Shown in pieces: positions 27,938 through 35,885 of a stretch of 64,000 nucleotides of DNA (positions are counted from its first letter, which is position 1; each line of letters opens with the position of its first letter). The position numbers and the translations under genes were made by a program. The notes beneath the pieces were generated by a model. That model was given only the letters and a program-made list of their open reading frames with translations. It had not been told where the DNA came from and ran no database searches. The stretch covers positions 2,046,001-2,110,000 of the forward strand of contig NZ_CP014301.1 of the NCBI RefSeq assembly GCF_001562255.1, given 5' to 3'. The DNA is from Bosea sp. PAMC 26642 (GTDB lineage: Bacteria; Pseudomonadota; Alphaproteobacteria; Rhizobiales; Beijerinckiaceae).

Positions 27938-29728
27938 TTGGCCGGAACCGTCGATCCATCCGCCTATCGTGACGCCATCGTCGTGCTCGCCACGGCGGGC
28001 GTGATCGTGCCCTTCGCCAAGCGCTTCAAGGTCAATTCGGTCGTCGCCTTCATGGCCTGCGGCGCCGTGCTCGGGCCCTTCGGACTTGGCCGGCTCGCCG
28101 GTTCCATCCCCGGCCTGAGCGCGATCACCGTGTCCAGCGCGGAGGCGCTGGCCGGCCCTGCCGAACTCGGCATCGCCTTCCTGCTCTTCGTCATTGGGCT
28201 CGAGCTCTCCTTCGAGCGCCTGATGACGATGCGGCGGCTCGTCTTCGGGCTCGGGCTGGGGCAGGTCGTGCTCTCGGCGGTGTTCATCGGCACCTTCGCC
28301 TTCGCCTTCGGCCAGCCGGCGGCGGCGTCGGTGATCATCGGCTTCGCCCTGGCGCTGTCGTCGACCGCGATGGTCGTCGAACTGCTCTCGGCCAAGCGCC
28401 GCATGACCTCCTCGGCCGGCCGCGCCAGTTTCGCCATCCTGCTCTGCCAGGACATCGCGGTCATCCCGCTGCTCTTTCTGGTCAGCGTGCTGAGCGCGCA
28501 AGCGGAAGGCGCATCGCTGCTGGCCGGCCTCGCCCAGGCCCTGGTCCAGGCCTTCGGCGCCATCGCCGCGATCGTGGTGATCGGCCGTCTGGCGCTGCGG
28601 CCGCTGTTTCGGCTTGTCGCCTCGACCGATTCCTCCGAGAGCTTCATGGCTGCCACCCTGCTGATCGCGCTCGGCACCGGGCTGATCGCGGCCGCCGCCG
28701 GCCTGTCCATGGGACTGGGCGCCTTCATCGCCGGCCTACTGCTGGCCGAGACGGAGTATCGCCGCGCCATCGAGGTCACCATCGAGCCGTTCAAGTCCCT
28801 GCTGATCGGCGTCTTCTTCCTGACGGTCGGCATGGGCGTGAACCCGGCCGAACTGGCAGCACATCCCTTCATCATTCTGGGCATCGCGATCGGCCTCTTT
28901 GCCGCAAAGTCGCTGATCGTCTTCTCGCTCGCGCGCCGCTTCCGGCTGTCGCCGGCGACATCGCTCGAAACCGCGATCATGATCGGTCCGGGCGGCGAAT
29001 TCGCCTTCGTGCTGATCGGCGGCGCGGTCGCGGCAAAACTGCTCGCGCCGAACGCTGCCAGCCTCGTGCTCGCCTCAGTCTCGCTGACCATGATCGCCCT
29101 GCCGTTCCTGGCGAAGCTGGCGCGCGCCTGGTCGCTCAATCTGACGGTGCCCGCGGCGCTGCCTGACGAAGCAAAGATCCTGCCGCCGGACGACCATTCG
29201 GCCCGCGCCATCGTCGTCGGCTGCGGCCGTGTCGGCAGGCTGGTCAGTTCCATGCTGGAGGAACACCGCAAGCCCTATATCGTGGTCGACTCCGATCCCT
29301 CGGTGATCGCGGCCCAGCGTCGCGCCGGCCGGCCGGCCTTCTTCGGCGACGCCACCCGCCCCGATTTCCTGCGCATGTGCGGCCTCGAGGAGGCCACCGC
29401 GCTGATCGTCTCGATCAACAATTCACGCGTCGTCGACGAGACCGTGCTCGCCGCCCGCGCGCTTCGGCCCGATCTGGTCATCGTGGCGCGCGCCCGGGAC
29501 GCGGCCCATGCCCGCCATCTCTACGAGATCGGCGTCAACGACGCGGTGCCCGAGACGATCGAGGCCAGCCTGCAATTATCGGAAGCGGCCCTCGTCGGTC
29601 TCGGCGTGCCGATGGGCCTCGTCATCGCCTCGGTGCATGAGCGGCGCGACATCTACCGCGCGGAGCTCAAGCCGGCAGGCCCTCAGGCCCGGTCGCTGCC
29701 GCGAGACGAGCGTTCTCGAAGGCTGTGA
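27938..29728 (+). CDS. CPA2-family monovalent cation:proton antiporter with TrkA-N domain
   Basis: The product is 596 residues. The first about 390 residues are a 12-13 segment Na/H exchanger domain (ELGIAFLLFVIGLELSFERL and GFALALSSTAMVVELLS are KefB-like signatures). A cytosolic RCK/TrkA-N domain follows, with the nucleotide-binding motif IVVGCGRVGRLVSSM and acidic VVDSDPS. This is the KefB/KefC-type layout for potassium efflux gated by a ligand or redox state. The start is TTG with an AGGA sequence a few bases upstream. The 3' end overlaps the opposing glycosyltransferase gene by 62 bases. Confidence 0.9.
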   Translation: MAGTVDPSAYRDAIVVLATAGVIVPFAKRFKVNSVVAFMACGAVLGPFGLGRLAGSIPGLSAITVSSAEALAGPAELGIAFLLFVIGLELSFERLMTMRRLVFGLGLGQVVLSAVFIGTFAFAFGQPAAASVIIGFALALSSTAMVVELLSAKRRMTSSAGRASFAILLCQDIAVIPLLFLVSVLSAQAEGASLLAGLAQALVQAFGAIAAIVVIGRLALRPLFRLVASTDSSESFMAATLLIALGTGLIAAAAGLSMGLGAFIAGLLLAETEYRRAIEVTIEPFKSLLIGVFFLTVGMGVNPAELAAHPFIILGIAIGLFAAKSLIVFSLARRFRLSPATSLETAIMIGPGGEFAFVLIGGAVAAKLLAPNAASLVLASVSLTMIALPFLAKLARAWSLNLTVPAALPDEAKILPPDDHSARAIVVGCGRVGRLVSSMLEEHRKPYIVVDSDPSVIAAQRRAGRPAFFGDATRPDFLRMCGLEEATALIVSINNSRVVDETVLAARALRPDLVIVARARDAAHARHLYEIGVNDAVPETIEASLQLSEAALVGLGVPMGLVIASVHERRDIYRAELKPAGPQARSLPRDERSRRL

Positions 29729-30785
29729 GACACTGCGCCGTGGCGCCTGCAGGCGCCGGCTCGCTGCGCGGAGACGGCCCGGCCGGCTGCGCGACGCGGC
29801 GGATATGGCCGTAGAACTGCTCGGCACTGCGTTGCCAGCTGTAACTGGCGGCGAGCGCCTGGCAGGCTTCGCGCGGAATTCGCAGCGCCGAGAGCGCGGC
29901 GGCCCGCAGATCCTCATTCAGCACGGCCGCCCCGCTGCCGGCGAAGACGTCGCTCGGCCCCTGCACCGGGAAGGCCGCAACCGGCAGGCCGCTCGCAGCC
30001 GCCTCCAGCAGCACGATCCCGAAGGTGTCGGTCAGGCTCGGAAAGACGAACACGTCCGACGAGGCGTAGATCGCCGCCAGATCCTCGCCTTCGCGCGTGC
30101 CCAGGAAGGTCACATCCGGAAACGCACGCTGCAGATCGGCCCGCGCCGGGCCGTCGCCGACCACGACCTTGCTGCCCGGCAGCCTGAGCGACAGGAAGGC
30201 CTCGAGGTTCTTTTCGACAGCGACCCGCCCGACGCTGAGGAAGATCGGTCGCGGCAGATCGAGGACGCTCGCCGGACGCGGATGGAACAGTGCGAGATCG
30301 ACGCCACGCCCCCAGCGAACGATCTTCTCGAAGCCATGCGAGCGCAGCTCGTCCTCGACCGTGGCGGTCGAGACCATCACCGCAGCGGCTGGGCCATGGA
30401 AACGCTTCAGGAAGCGATAGCTCCAGCGTTCGGGGATCGGCCAGCGCGCCGCGACATATTGCGGGAAGCGCGTGTGGTAGCTGGTGGTGAAGGGTCGCTT
30501 CTGAGCCAGGCAGACCGCTCGCGTCAGCCAGCCGATCGGGCCTTCGGTCGCGATATGGATATGGTCGGGCCCGAAATCGGCGATGCGCCGCGCCACCGCG
30601 CGCCGCGTCGCAAGCGCGATGCGGATGTCGGGATAGCTCGGCAGGCCGACCTGCCGGAAGCCTTCGGGCGTCAGCATCTGCGGCGTCACGCCGAATTGCG
30701 GCCCCGCCTCGACCATTCGCTCCAGCGACCGCACGACCCCGTTGATCTGGGGCCGCCAGGCGTCGGTCGCGATCAGGACCCGCAT
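29667..30785 (-). CDS. GT4-type glycosyltransferase, family 1
   Basis: The product is 372 residues in a GT-B fold. ATDAWRPQINGVVRSLERMV is the N-terminal acceptor domain start; FLSVGRVAVEKNLEAFLSL and VFVFPSLTDTFGIVLLEAAA (E-x7-E region) form the nucleotide-sugar site. Such proteins transfer mannose or glucose to lipids in the inner leaflet. The start overlaps the stop of the LpxH-like gene (TGATG), and this pair recurs in Rhizobiales, which suggests a shared role in envelope lipid modification. The exact acceptor is unknown. Confidence 0.88.
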   Translation of the reverse strand: MRVLIATDAWRPQINGVVRSLERMVEAGPQFGVTPQMLTPEGFRQVGLPSYPDIRIALATRRAVARRIADFGPDHIHIATEGPIGWLTRAVCLAQKRPFTTSYHTRFPQYVAARWPIPERWSYRFLKRFHGPAAAVMVSTATVEDELRSHGFEKIVRWGRGVDLALFHPRPASVLDLPRPIFLSVGRVAVEKNLEAFLSLRLPGSKVVVGDGPARADLQRAFPDVTFLGTREGEDLAAIYASSDVFVFPSLTDTFGIVLLEAAASGLPVAAFPVQGPSDVFAGSGAAVLNEDLRAAALSALRIPREACQALAASYSWQRSAEQFYGHIRRVAQPAGPSPRSEPAPAGATAQCLTAFENARLAAATGPEGLPA

Positions 30786-31615
30786 CAGACGGCCTCGGCG
30801 AGCGCCGGAACAGGCTCCGGCCGCGTCGGCACCACGATCGGCACCGGCGCCTCGCCCTTCAGCCGGTATTGCGGCCAGCGGATCATCTCGAAGCGCCCGT
30901 CATGATGCTCGACCACCGCCGTGCAGCTTTCGACCCAGTCGCCGGTGTTGATGTAGGTCAGCCCCTCGATCTCGCGGAAGGCGGCATGGTGGATATGACC
31001 GCAAACCACCCCGTCGGCATTGTGGCGTCGCGCCTCGGCTGCGAGGCAGCTCTCGAACTCGCCGATATAGTTGACCGCGTTCTTGACCTTGAGCTTGGCC
31101 CAGGCCGAGAGCGACCAATGCGGCAGATTGACCAGCCGGCGCGCCTTGTTGACGATCGTGTTGGAGGCAAGCGCCAGCGTGTAAGCCCAGTCGCCCAGCA
31201 GCGCGAGCCATTTGGCGTTGCGCACGACGAGATCGAACAGGTCGCCATGGATGACGAGCAGGCGCTTGCCGTCGGCGGTCTCGTGGATGATCTCGTCGAC
31301 CAACGCGATGCCGCCGAAATGCAGCCCGGTGAAGTCGCGCAGGAAATCGTCGTGGTTGCCCGTGACGTAGATCAGCTTCGAGCCCTTGCGGACCTTGCGC
31401 AGCAGCTTCTGGATGACGTCGTTGTGCGATTGCGGAAAATACCAGCCGCTCTTCAGCCGCCAGCCATCGATGATGTCGCCGACGAGATAGATTTGCGGCG
31501 CGTCGTAGGAGCGCAGGAATTCGAGAACCAGATCTGCCTGGGCGCCGCGCGTACCCAGATGCAGATCGGAGATGAAGATGCTGCGAACCTGCTTGGCCTC
31601 GTCTTCGTCGCCCAT
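30785..31615 (-). CDS. LpxH-like UDP-2,3-diacylglucosamine diphosphatase family metallophosphoesterase
   Basis: This calcineurin-type phosphoesterase of 276 residues has metal-binding motifs in order: IFISDLHLGTRG, YLVGDIIDGW, YVTGNHDD, LLVIHGDLFD and VVCGHIHHA. That pattern is LpxH-like. Alphaproteobacteria usually use LpxI for lipid A, so this paralogue may instead act on another UDP- or CDP-linked lipid. The start is uncertain: ATG at 31615 gives the usual short lead; ATGs at 31651 and 31666 are possible. The frame stays open far upstream antisense to an SDR, which is not meaningful. Confidence 0.82.
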   Translation of the reverse strand: MGDEDEAKQVRSIFISDLHLGTRGAQADLVLEFLRSYDAPQIYLVGDIIDGWRLKSGWYFPQSHNDVIQKLLRKVRKGSKLIYVTGNHDDFLRDFTGLHFGGIALVDEIIHETADGKRLLVIHGDLFDLVVRNAKWLALLGDWAYTLALASNTIVNKARRLVNLPHWSLSAWAKLKVKNAVNYIGEFESCLAAEARRHNADGVVCGHIHHAAFREIEGLTYINTGDWVESCTAVVEHHDGRFEMIRWPQYRLKGEAPVPIVVPTRPEPVPALAEAV

Positions 31616-31739
31616 GCCCGCCTGCCCATCCCGTTGCGATGCTTGCGGCATGTGTCTGATTTGCATTGCGCTTTGATGACGGAACCACCAATCCGTATCT
31701 TCGGTCGGCCGCGAGGCGAGCAGTTTTCGGAGAAGTTTG

Positions 31740-32519
31740 ATGGATCTTGGAATCTCAGGCCGTACGGCCATCATCTGCGCCTCCAGCAAGGGCCTCGGCC
31801 GCGGCTGCGCGCAAGCGCTGGCCGAGGCCGGGTGCACTGTCGTGATCAATGGCCGCGATGCGGCCACGCTCGAGGCGACAGCCAGCCAGATTCGTGCCAC
31901 GACCGGTGCCACGGTCCTTTCCGTCGTCGCCGATGTCTCGACCAGGGCGGGCCAGGACGCCCTGCTCGCGGCCGCTCCCGAGCCCGACATCCTGATCAAC
32001 AACAATGGCGGCCCTCCGCCCAAACCGTTTCGCGAGGTCTCCCGTGAGGCGCTTCTGGAGGGCGTCGTGCAGAACATGGCGACGCCGCTGGAACTGGTGC
32101 AGCGCGTCGTCGACGGCATGATCGCGCGACGCTTCGGCCGGATCGTCAACATCACCTCTTCCAGCGTGCTGACGCCGCTGACGGGGCTCGACGTCTCCTC
32201 GGCGGCGCGCGCGGGCCTCACCGCCTTCCTTTCCGGCGTCGCGCGGGAGGTGGCCCATGCCAACGTCACCATCAACAACGTCCTGCCCGGCGCCTTCGAC
32301 ACCGACCGGCTGAAGAGTTCGACGACCCGGATGGCCGCGCTGAAGGGCGTGACGCCGGAGGCTTTCGCCGCCGCGCGCCAGACCGAGATCCCGGCCGGCC
32401 GCTTCGGCACGGCGGAGGAGTTCGGCAATGTCTGCGCCTTCCTCGCCAGTGCCCATGCCGGCTACATCACGGGACAGAACCTCCTGATCGACGGCGGCGT
32501 GTTCAGGGGCAGCTTCTGA
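31740..32519 (+). CDS. SDR-family oxidoreductase
   Basis: The product is 259 residues. The cofactor motif is ICASSKGLGRGCAQALAEAG, the NNAG motif is replaced by NNNGGPPPK, a variant typical of one SDR subgroup, and the catalytic Ser is in NITSSSVLTPLTG. The expected Tyr-x3-Lys position reads SSAARAGLTA, so the catalytic Tyr and Lys are not obvious. The C-terminal ITGQNLLIDGGVFRGSF is normal. ATG at 31740 has GGAGAAG at the right distance. The substrate is unknown, and activity by the usual mechanism is doubtful. Confidence 0.85.
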   Translation: MDLGISGRTAIICASSKGLGRGCAQALAEAGCTVVINGRDAATLEATASQIRATTGATVLSVVADVSTRAGQDALLAAAPEPDILINNNGGPPPKPFREVSREALLEGVVQNMATPLELVQRVVDGMIARRFGRIVNITSSSVLTPLTGLDVSSAARAGLTAFLSGVAREVAHANVTINNVLPGAFDTDRLKSSTTRMAALKGVTPEAFAAARQTEIPAGRFGTAEEFGNVCAFLASAHAGYITGQNLLIDGGVFRGSF

Positions 32520-32642
32520 ACTGCCCGTCCCGCCCGCCGCCGGTCAGGGTTGCAGACTCGACGCTTTGAGTCGCACGCCCGGCATGGTCTAAGGACGCGG
32601 TCTTGTAGAAGACCCTGTCCCTCCTCCCGCCGCACCGGTCCG

Positions 32643-33566
32643 TTGTCTCCCCTTCTCGGCATCAGCCTCAAACTCGTCTCCGCCTTGGTCTTCACGCTGA
32701 TGTCGGCCGGAGTGAAAGCGATCTCGGCCCGCTATCCGACGGGTGAGATCGTATTCGTGCGCTCGTTCTTCGCGATGATCCCGCTGTTGATCTGGCTCGC
32801 ATGGCAGGGTCCCGTGATTCAGGCGCTGAAGACAGACAATCTGCGCGGCCATCTCAAGCGCGGCGTCATCGGCTCGACGGGGATGTTCTGCGGCTTCACC
32901 TCGCTGCAATTCCTGCCGCTCTCCGATTCGGTCGCGATCGGTTATGCCGCCCCTCTGGCGGTCGTGGTGCTCGCGGCCGTGATCCTGAAGGAGCGCGTGC
33001 GGATCTATCGCTGGAGCGCGGTCACCATCGGCTTCGTCGGCGTTCTGATCATGCTGGCGCCTTATATGAGCGGCGTCGGTCAGGGGCTGGCACCGGGACC
33101 GGCCTTCGGTGCGGCAATCGGCCTTGCCGGCGCCTGCTGCTCCGCATTCGCCTCGATCGAGGTGCGGATGCTGACGCGTACCGAGAAAACCGGCGCCATC
33201 GTGTTCTATTTCATGATCATGACGAGCCTGCTGGGCCTGTCGACCATCGTGCTCGGCTGGCACATGCCCGGCTGGCAGGATGCACTGATGATGGTCGCAA
33301 TCGGCATTTTGGGCGGCCTCGGCCAGATTTTCCTGGTGCAGGCCTATCGCTACGGCGACGCCTCGCTGATCGCCCCCTTCGAATACTCGACCATGCTCTG
33401 GGCGATCGCCATCGGTTGGTTCGTCTTCGGCGATTGGCCGGTCAGCACGGTACTGATCGGGGCCACCATCGTCATCGCGTCGGGCATTTACGTGATCCTG
33501 CGCGAACAGCAGCTCGGCCTGCTCAAGCGCGAGCAGCGCGAGGTCGGACCGCCGCGCGCGACCTGA
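32643..33566 (+). CDS. DMT-superfamily EamA-type transporter
   Basis: The product is about 307 residues with ten predicted membrane segments arranged as two EamA repeats (first GISLKLVSALVFTLMSAGVK, second GAAIGLAGACCSAFASIEVR). LPLSDSVAIGYAAPLAVVVL and PFEYSTMLWAIAIGWFVFGD are the typical repeat ends. Such proteins export small metabolites across the inner membrane. The start is a guess: TTG at 32643 begins just before the first membrane segment; the frame stays open to 32550. It is followed by a regulator gene. Confidence 0.82.
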   Translation: MSPLLGISLKLVSALVFTLMSAGVKAISARYPTGEIVFVRSFFAMIPLLIWLAWQGPVIQALKTDNLRGHLKRGVIGSTGMFCGFTSLQFLPLSDSVAIGYAAPLAVVVLAAVILKERVRIYRWSAVTIGFVGVLIMLAPYMSGVGQGLAPGPAFGAAIGLAGACCSAFASIEVRMLTRTEKTGAIVFYFMIMTSLLGLSTIVLGWHMPGWQDALMMVAIGILGGLGQIFLVQAYRYGDASLIAPFEYSTMLWAIAIGWFVFGDWPVSTVLIGATIVIASGIYVILREQQLGLLKREQREVGPPRAT

Positions 33567-33615
33567 CCGGGTCCGGCTTGCCCGATCGTCCCGGAACGGG
33601 CAAAGTCCTTTAAGT

Positions 33616-33645
33616 CAAACGATCGTTCGCTTCCGCAAACGATCC
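33616..33645 (+). promoter_or_regulatory. Repeated CAAACGATC motif, possible operator
   Basis: CAAACGATC occurs at 33616-33624 and again at 33636-33644, exactly 20 bases apart, or about two helical turns. The first copy is part of the perfect palindrome AACGATCGTT (33618-33627). It lies 26 bases before the XRE-cupin gene and may be its own binding site. Confidence 0.5.
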
Positions 33646-33670
33646 ACGCGGATGAGGTCGATCGAACGGC

Positions 33671-34291
33671 ATGGGAATCGAGACCAGGGAGAGGGTAGGC
33701 CGGGAACTCGAATCGGGCGCCCAGGTGATTTCGGGCCAGCTCGGCAAGACGATCCAGCGCCTGCGCAAGGCCTACAACCTCTCGCTTTCGGAGCTTGCCG
33801 AACAGTCCGGCGTCGCCAAGTCGATCATCAGCCAGATCGAGCGCAATGAGACGAACCCGACTTTGGCGACGATCTGGCGCCTGTCGCAGGCGCTCGACAT
33901 CTCGATCGAGCGCGTGCTCTCCAGCGGCGAGGAAGAATCCTTCATCGACAAGACGGCCAAGGCCGACACGCCGATCCTGGTTTCGGAAGACGGCAAGCTC
34001 AGGCTTGCCATCATCGGCTGGATCAAGACGGTCGAATGGCTGCAATGGTACGATGTCCAGTCGGAAGCCGGCGGCGAACTCGACTCCGAAGGGCATCAGC
34101 GCGGCTCGATCGAATCGCTCTCTGTGACGTCGGGCGAATTCGAGGTCGAGGTCGGCGACATCATCCAGCGCGCAAAAGCCGGCGAAACCCTGCGCTACCG
34201 CTGCGACCGCCGCCACGTCGTCCGCTGCGTCGGCAGCCAGCCGGGAAGCGCCCTGATGGTCTGCATCCTCAAGGCGGCGGTGATGGAGTAG
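33671..34291 (+). CDS. XRE-family regulator with C-terminal cupin-like domain
   Basis: The product is 206 residues. The helix-turn-helix is LSLSELAEQSGVAKSIISQI, then ERNETNPTLATIWRLSQALD (about residues 37-76), a standard XRE domain. The C-terminal half (about 105-206) has the beta-rich pattern of a cupin sensor (VEVGDIIQRAKAGETLRYRC). These regulators usually control transport or catabolism of amines or amino acids and respond to a small ligand. Repeated CAAACGATC motifs precede it. The DMT transporter upstream is a plausible target. Confidence 0.87.
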   Translation: MGIETRERVGRELESGAQVISGQLGKTIQRLRKAYNLSLSELAEQSGVAKSIISQIERNETNPTLATIWRLSQALDISIERVLSSGEEESFIDKTAKADTPILVSEDGKLRLAIIGWIKTVEWLQWYDVQSEAGGELDSEGHQRGSIESLSVTSGEFEVEVGDIIQRAKAGETLRYRCDRRHVVRCVGSQPGSALMVCILKAAVME

Positions 34292-34307
34292 CCCTGCGCG
34301 GCTGGAC

Positions 34308-35240
34308 TCAACTCCCCGTCTTCGCCGGCCTTACCAGCCCCTGCACCGCCGGCAGCGACTTCAGATACTCCGCCATCGCCAGCCGGTCGGCATCCGACAG
34401 CTGAGCCATGTTGCGCACCACGGCGGCCATCGTGCCGCCGACACTGTCGAAGCTAGGCGTGAGGCCGGTCTTGAGGAGTTCGGCAATCTCGCTCTTCGAC
34501 CATTTGCTTAAGCCGCTTTCGGCCTGGGTGATGTTGGGAACCCAGCCCTTGCCCTCAGGATCGGGCCCGCCGGCGAAGCGCGTCGCCTGGACGATCGCAC
34601 CCAGCGCGTTGCGGTTCGAGTGGCACTCGGCACAGTGGCCCGGGCCGTTCACCAGATAGGCGCCGCGGTTCCATTCCTCGCTCTTGCCCGGATCGGGCTT
34701 GAACGACGCTCCGTCGAAGAACAGCAGCTTCCAGCCGCCGACGACGCGGCGGATGTTAAAGGGGAACCGCAGTTCGTGGTCCTTTGCCCTGCCCTCGAGG
34801 GGCGCCAGCGTTCGGATATAGGCGAAAAGATCGGCCAGCGCCTTGGGCGGCATCAGCCGGTAGGAGGTATAGGGGAAGGCCGGATAATAATGCTGGCCGG
34901 ACGGGGAGGTCCCTGTCGCCATCGCATCGACGAAATCCTTCACGCCCCAGTTGCCGATGCCGTCGCGGGTGTGCGGTGAGATGTTGGGAGCATGGAACTT
35001 GCCGAAGGGCGAGCCGAGTTCGAGCCCGCCGCCGAGCCTGAGCCTGTCGTCCTGGCCCGGGGTGGCATGACAGGACGAACAGCCGCCCGCCGCGAAGAGC
35101 AGCTTGCCGTTCTCGATGTCGGGGGCCGGCAGCGTGCCGATCTCCGGCGAAGGCGAGACCACGCGCGGATCGGTCAGCACGACGAAGCCGGCAAGTCCCA
35201 GCGCGGCGAAGATAGCGAGCGTGATCAGCAGTCGGCGCAT
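34308..35240 (-). CDS. Membrane-anchored dihaem cytochrome c
   Basis: The product is 310 residues. An N-terminal membrane anchor (LLITLAIFAALGLAGFVVL) precedes two c-type haem sites, GGCSSCHATPG and GHCAECHSNRN, each in a cytochrome c domain (about residues 40-150 and 185-305). The layout matches the cytochrome subunit of membrane-bound dehydrogenases, which passes electrons to the respiratory chain. GGGAGGGG precedes the ATG. It may work with the CoxL-like subunit encoded nearby, but no dehydrogenase is directly attached. Confidence 0.87.
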   Translation of the reverse strand: MRRLLITLAIFAALGLAGFVVLTDPRVVSPSPEIGTLPAPDIENGKLLFAAGGCSSCHATPGQDDRLRLGGGLELGSPFGKFHAPNISPHTRDGIGNWGVKDFVDAMATGTSPSGQHYYPAFPYTSYRLMPPKALADLFAYIRTLAPLEGRAKDHELRFPFNIRRVVGGWKLLFFDGASFKPDPGKSEEWNRGAYLVNGPGHCAECHSNRNALGAIVQATRFAGGPDPEGKGWVPNITQAESGLSKWSKSEIAELLKTGLTPSFDSVGGTMAAVVRNMAQLSDADRLAMAEYLKSLPAVQGLVRPAKTGS

Positions 35241-35333
35241 CGGGCCCCTCCCTGCCGGTGTGAATGCGTCCAGAGCGATAAAGATCCCTGGCCGGATGGC
35301 AAGCCCGGCGGCCGGACGACCGCCGGACGCACC

Positions 35334-35762
35334 TTACCGGGCTACGCGATACGTCTCATGGCAGGCAGCGCAATTGTCCGTCGCTTTCTCGAACGCTTGG
35401 CGGAAACCCGCCAGCGTCGTCGAGGCCGCATCTCCGGCGGCGGCGTCCGCATCGAATTTCGCGATGGCCGCTGTGAAACCGGCCCGGTCCGCCCAGATCG
35501 CCGCCGCAGCCCGCGTGTTGCCGCTCTGCGACCCTTCTGGGAACAGCGTCGCGAGCTTGCGGCTCGATGCGCGATAGGTCGCGAAGACGGCGCGGGCGGC
35601 GGTCGGATCGAAGGGCTTGTCGGCTTTTGCGATCGCCGCCCCGTCGCGGCTTGCGGCGCTGATCGCCCGCATCGTGTCCTTCCGCTCGGCGATCGGATCA
35701 TTCTGGGCGTTTGAGGCAGAGGTCAAAATCAGACACAGGCCGGCACAGGCAAGGCGAAGCAT
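35334..35762 (-). CDS. Cytochrome c' / c-556 family protein
   Basis: This periplasmic monohaem cytochrome of 142 residues has a signal peptide (MLRLACAGLCLILTSASNAQ). The haem motif CAACH is near the C terminus, where cytochromes c' have it, and the rest is a four-helix bundle. Members bind nitric oxide or transfer electrons. It lies between the dihaem cytochrome and the CoxL-like gene on the same strand, so the three may be transcribed together. Confidence 0.87.
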   Translation of the reverse strand: MLRLACAGLCLILTSASNAQNDPIAERKDTMRAISAASRDGAAIAKADKPFDPTAARAVFATYRASSRKLATLFPEGSQSGNTRAAAAIWADRAGFTAAIAKFDADAAAGDAASTTLAGFRQAFEKATDNCAACHETYRVAR

Positions 35763-35885
35763 AGGCCACTCACGGTTCCGGCGCAGCCGCCGAGGCAGGG
35801 ACGCGCGGAACCGCGCGACTCCACCCTGACAGGGGCCCTCGCGTCGTGGCGAGCAGTTTCGAATGCTTCCAGCTTCACGATCCTG

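Noticed and set aside
31616..32428. N-terminal extension of the LpxH-like protein to 547 residues
   Set aside because: The extra part lies antisense to a real SDR gene, and the phosphoesterase motifs begin right after the chosen start.
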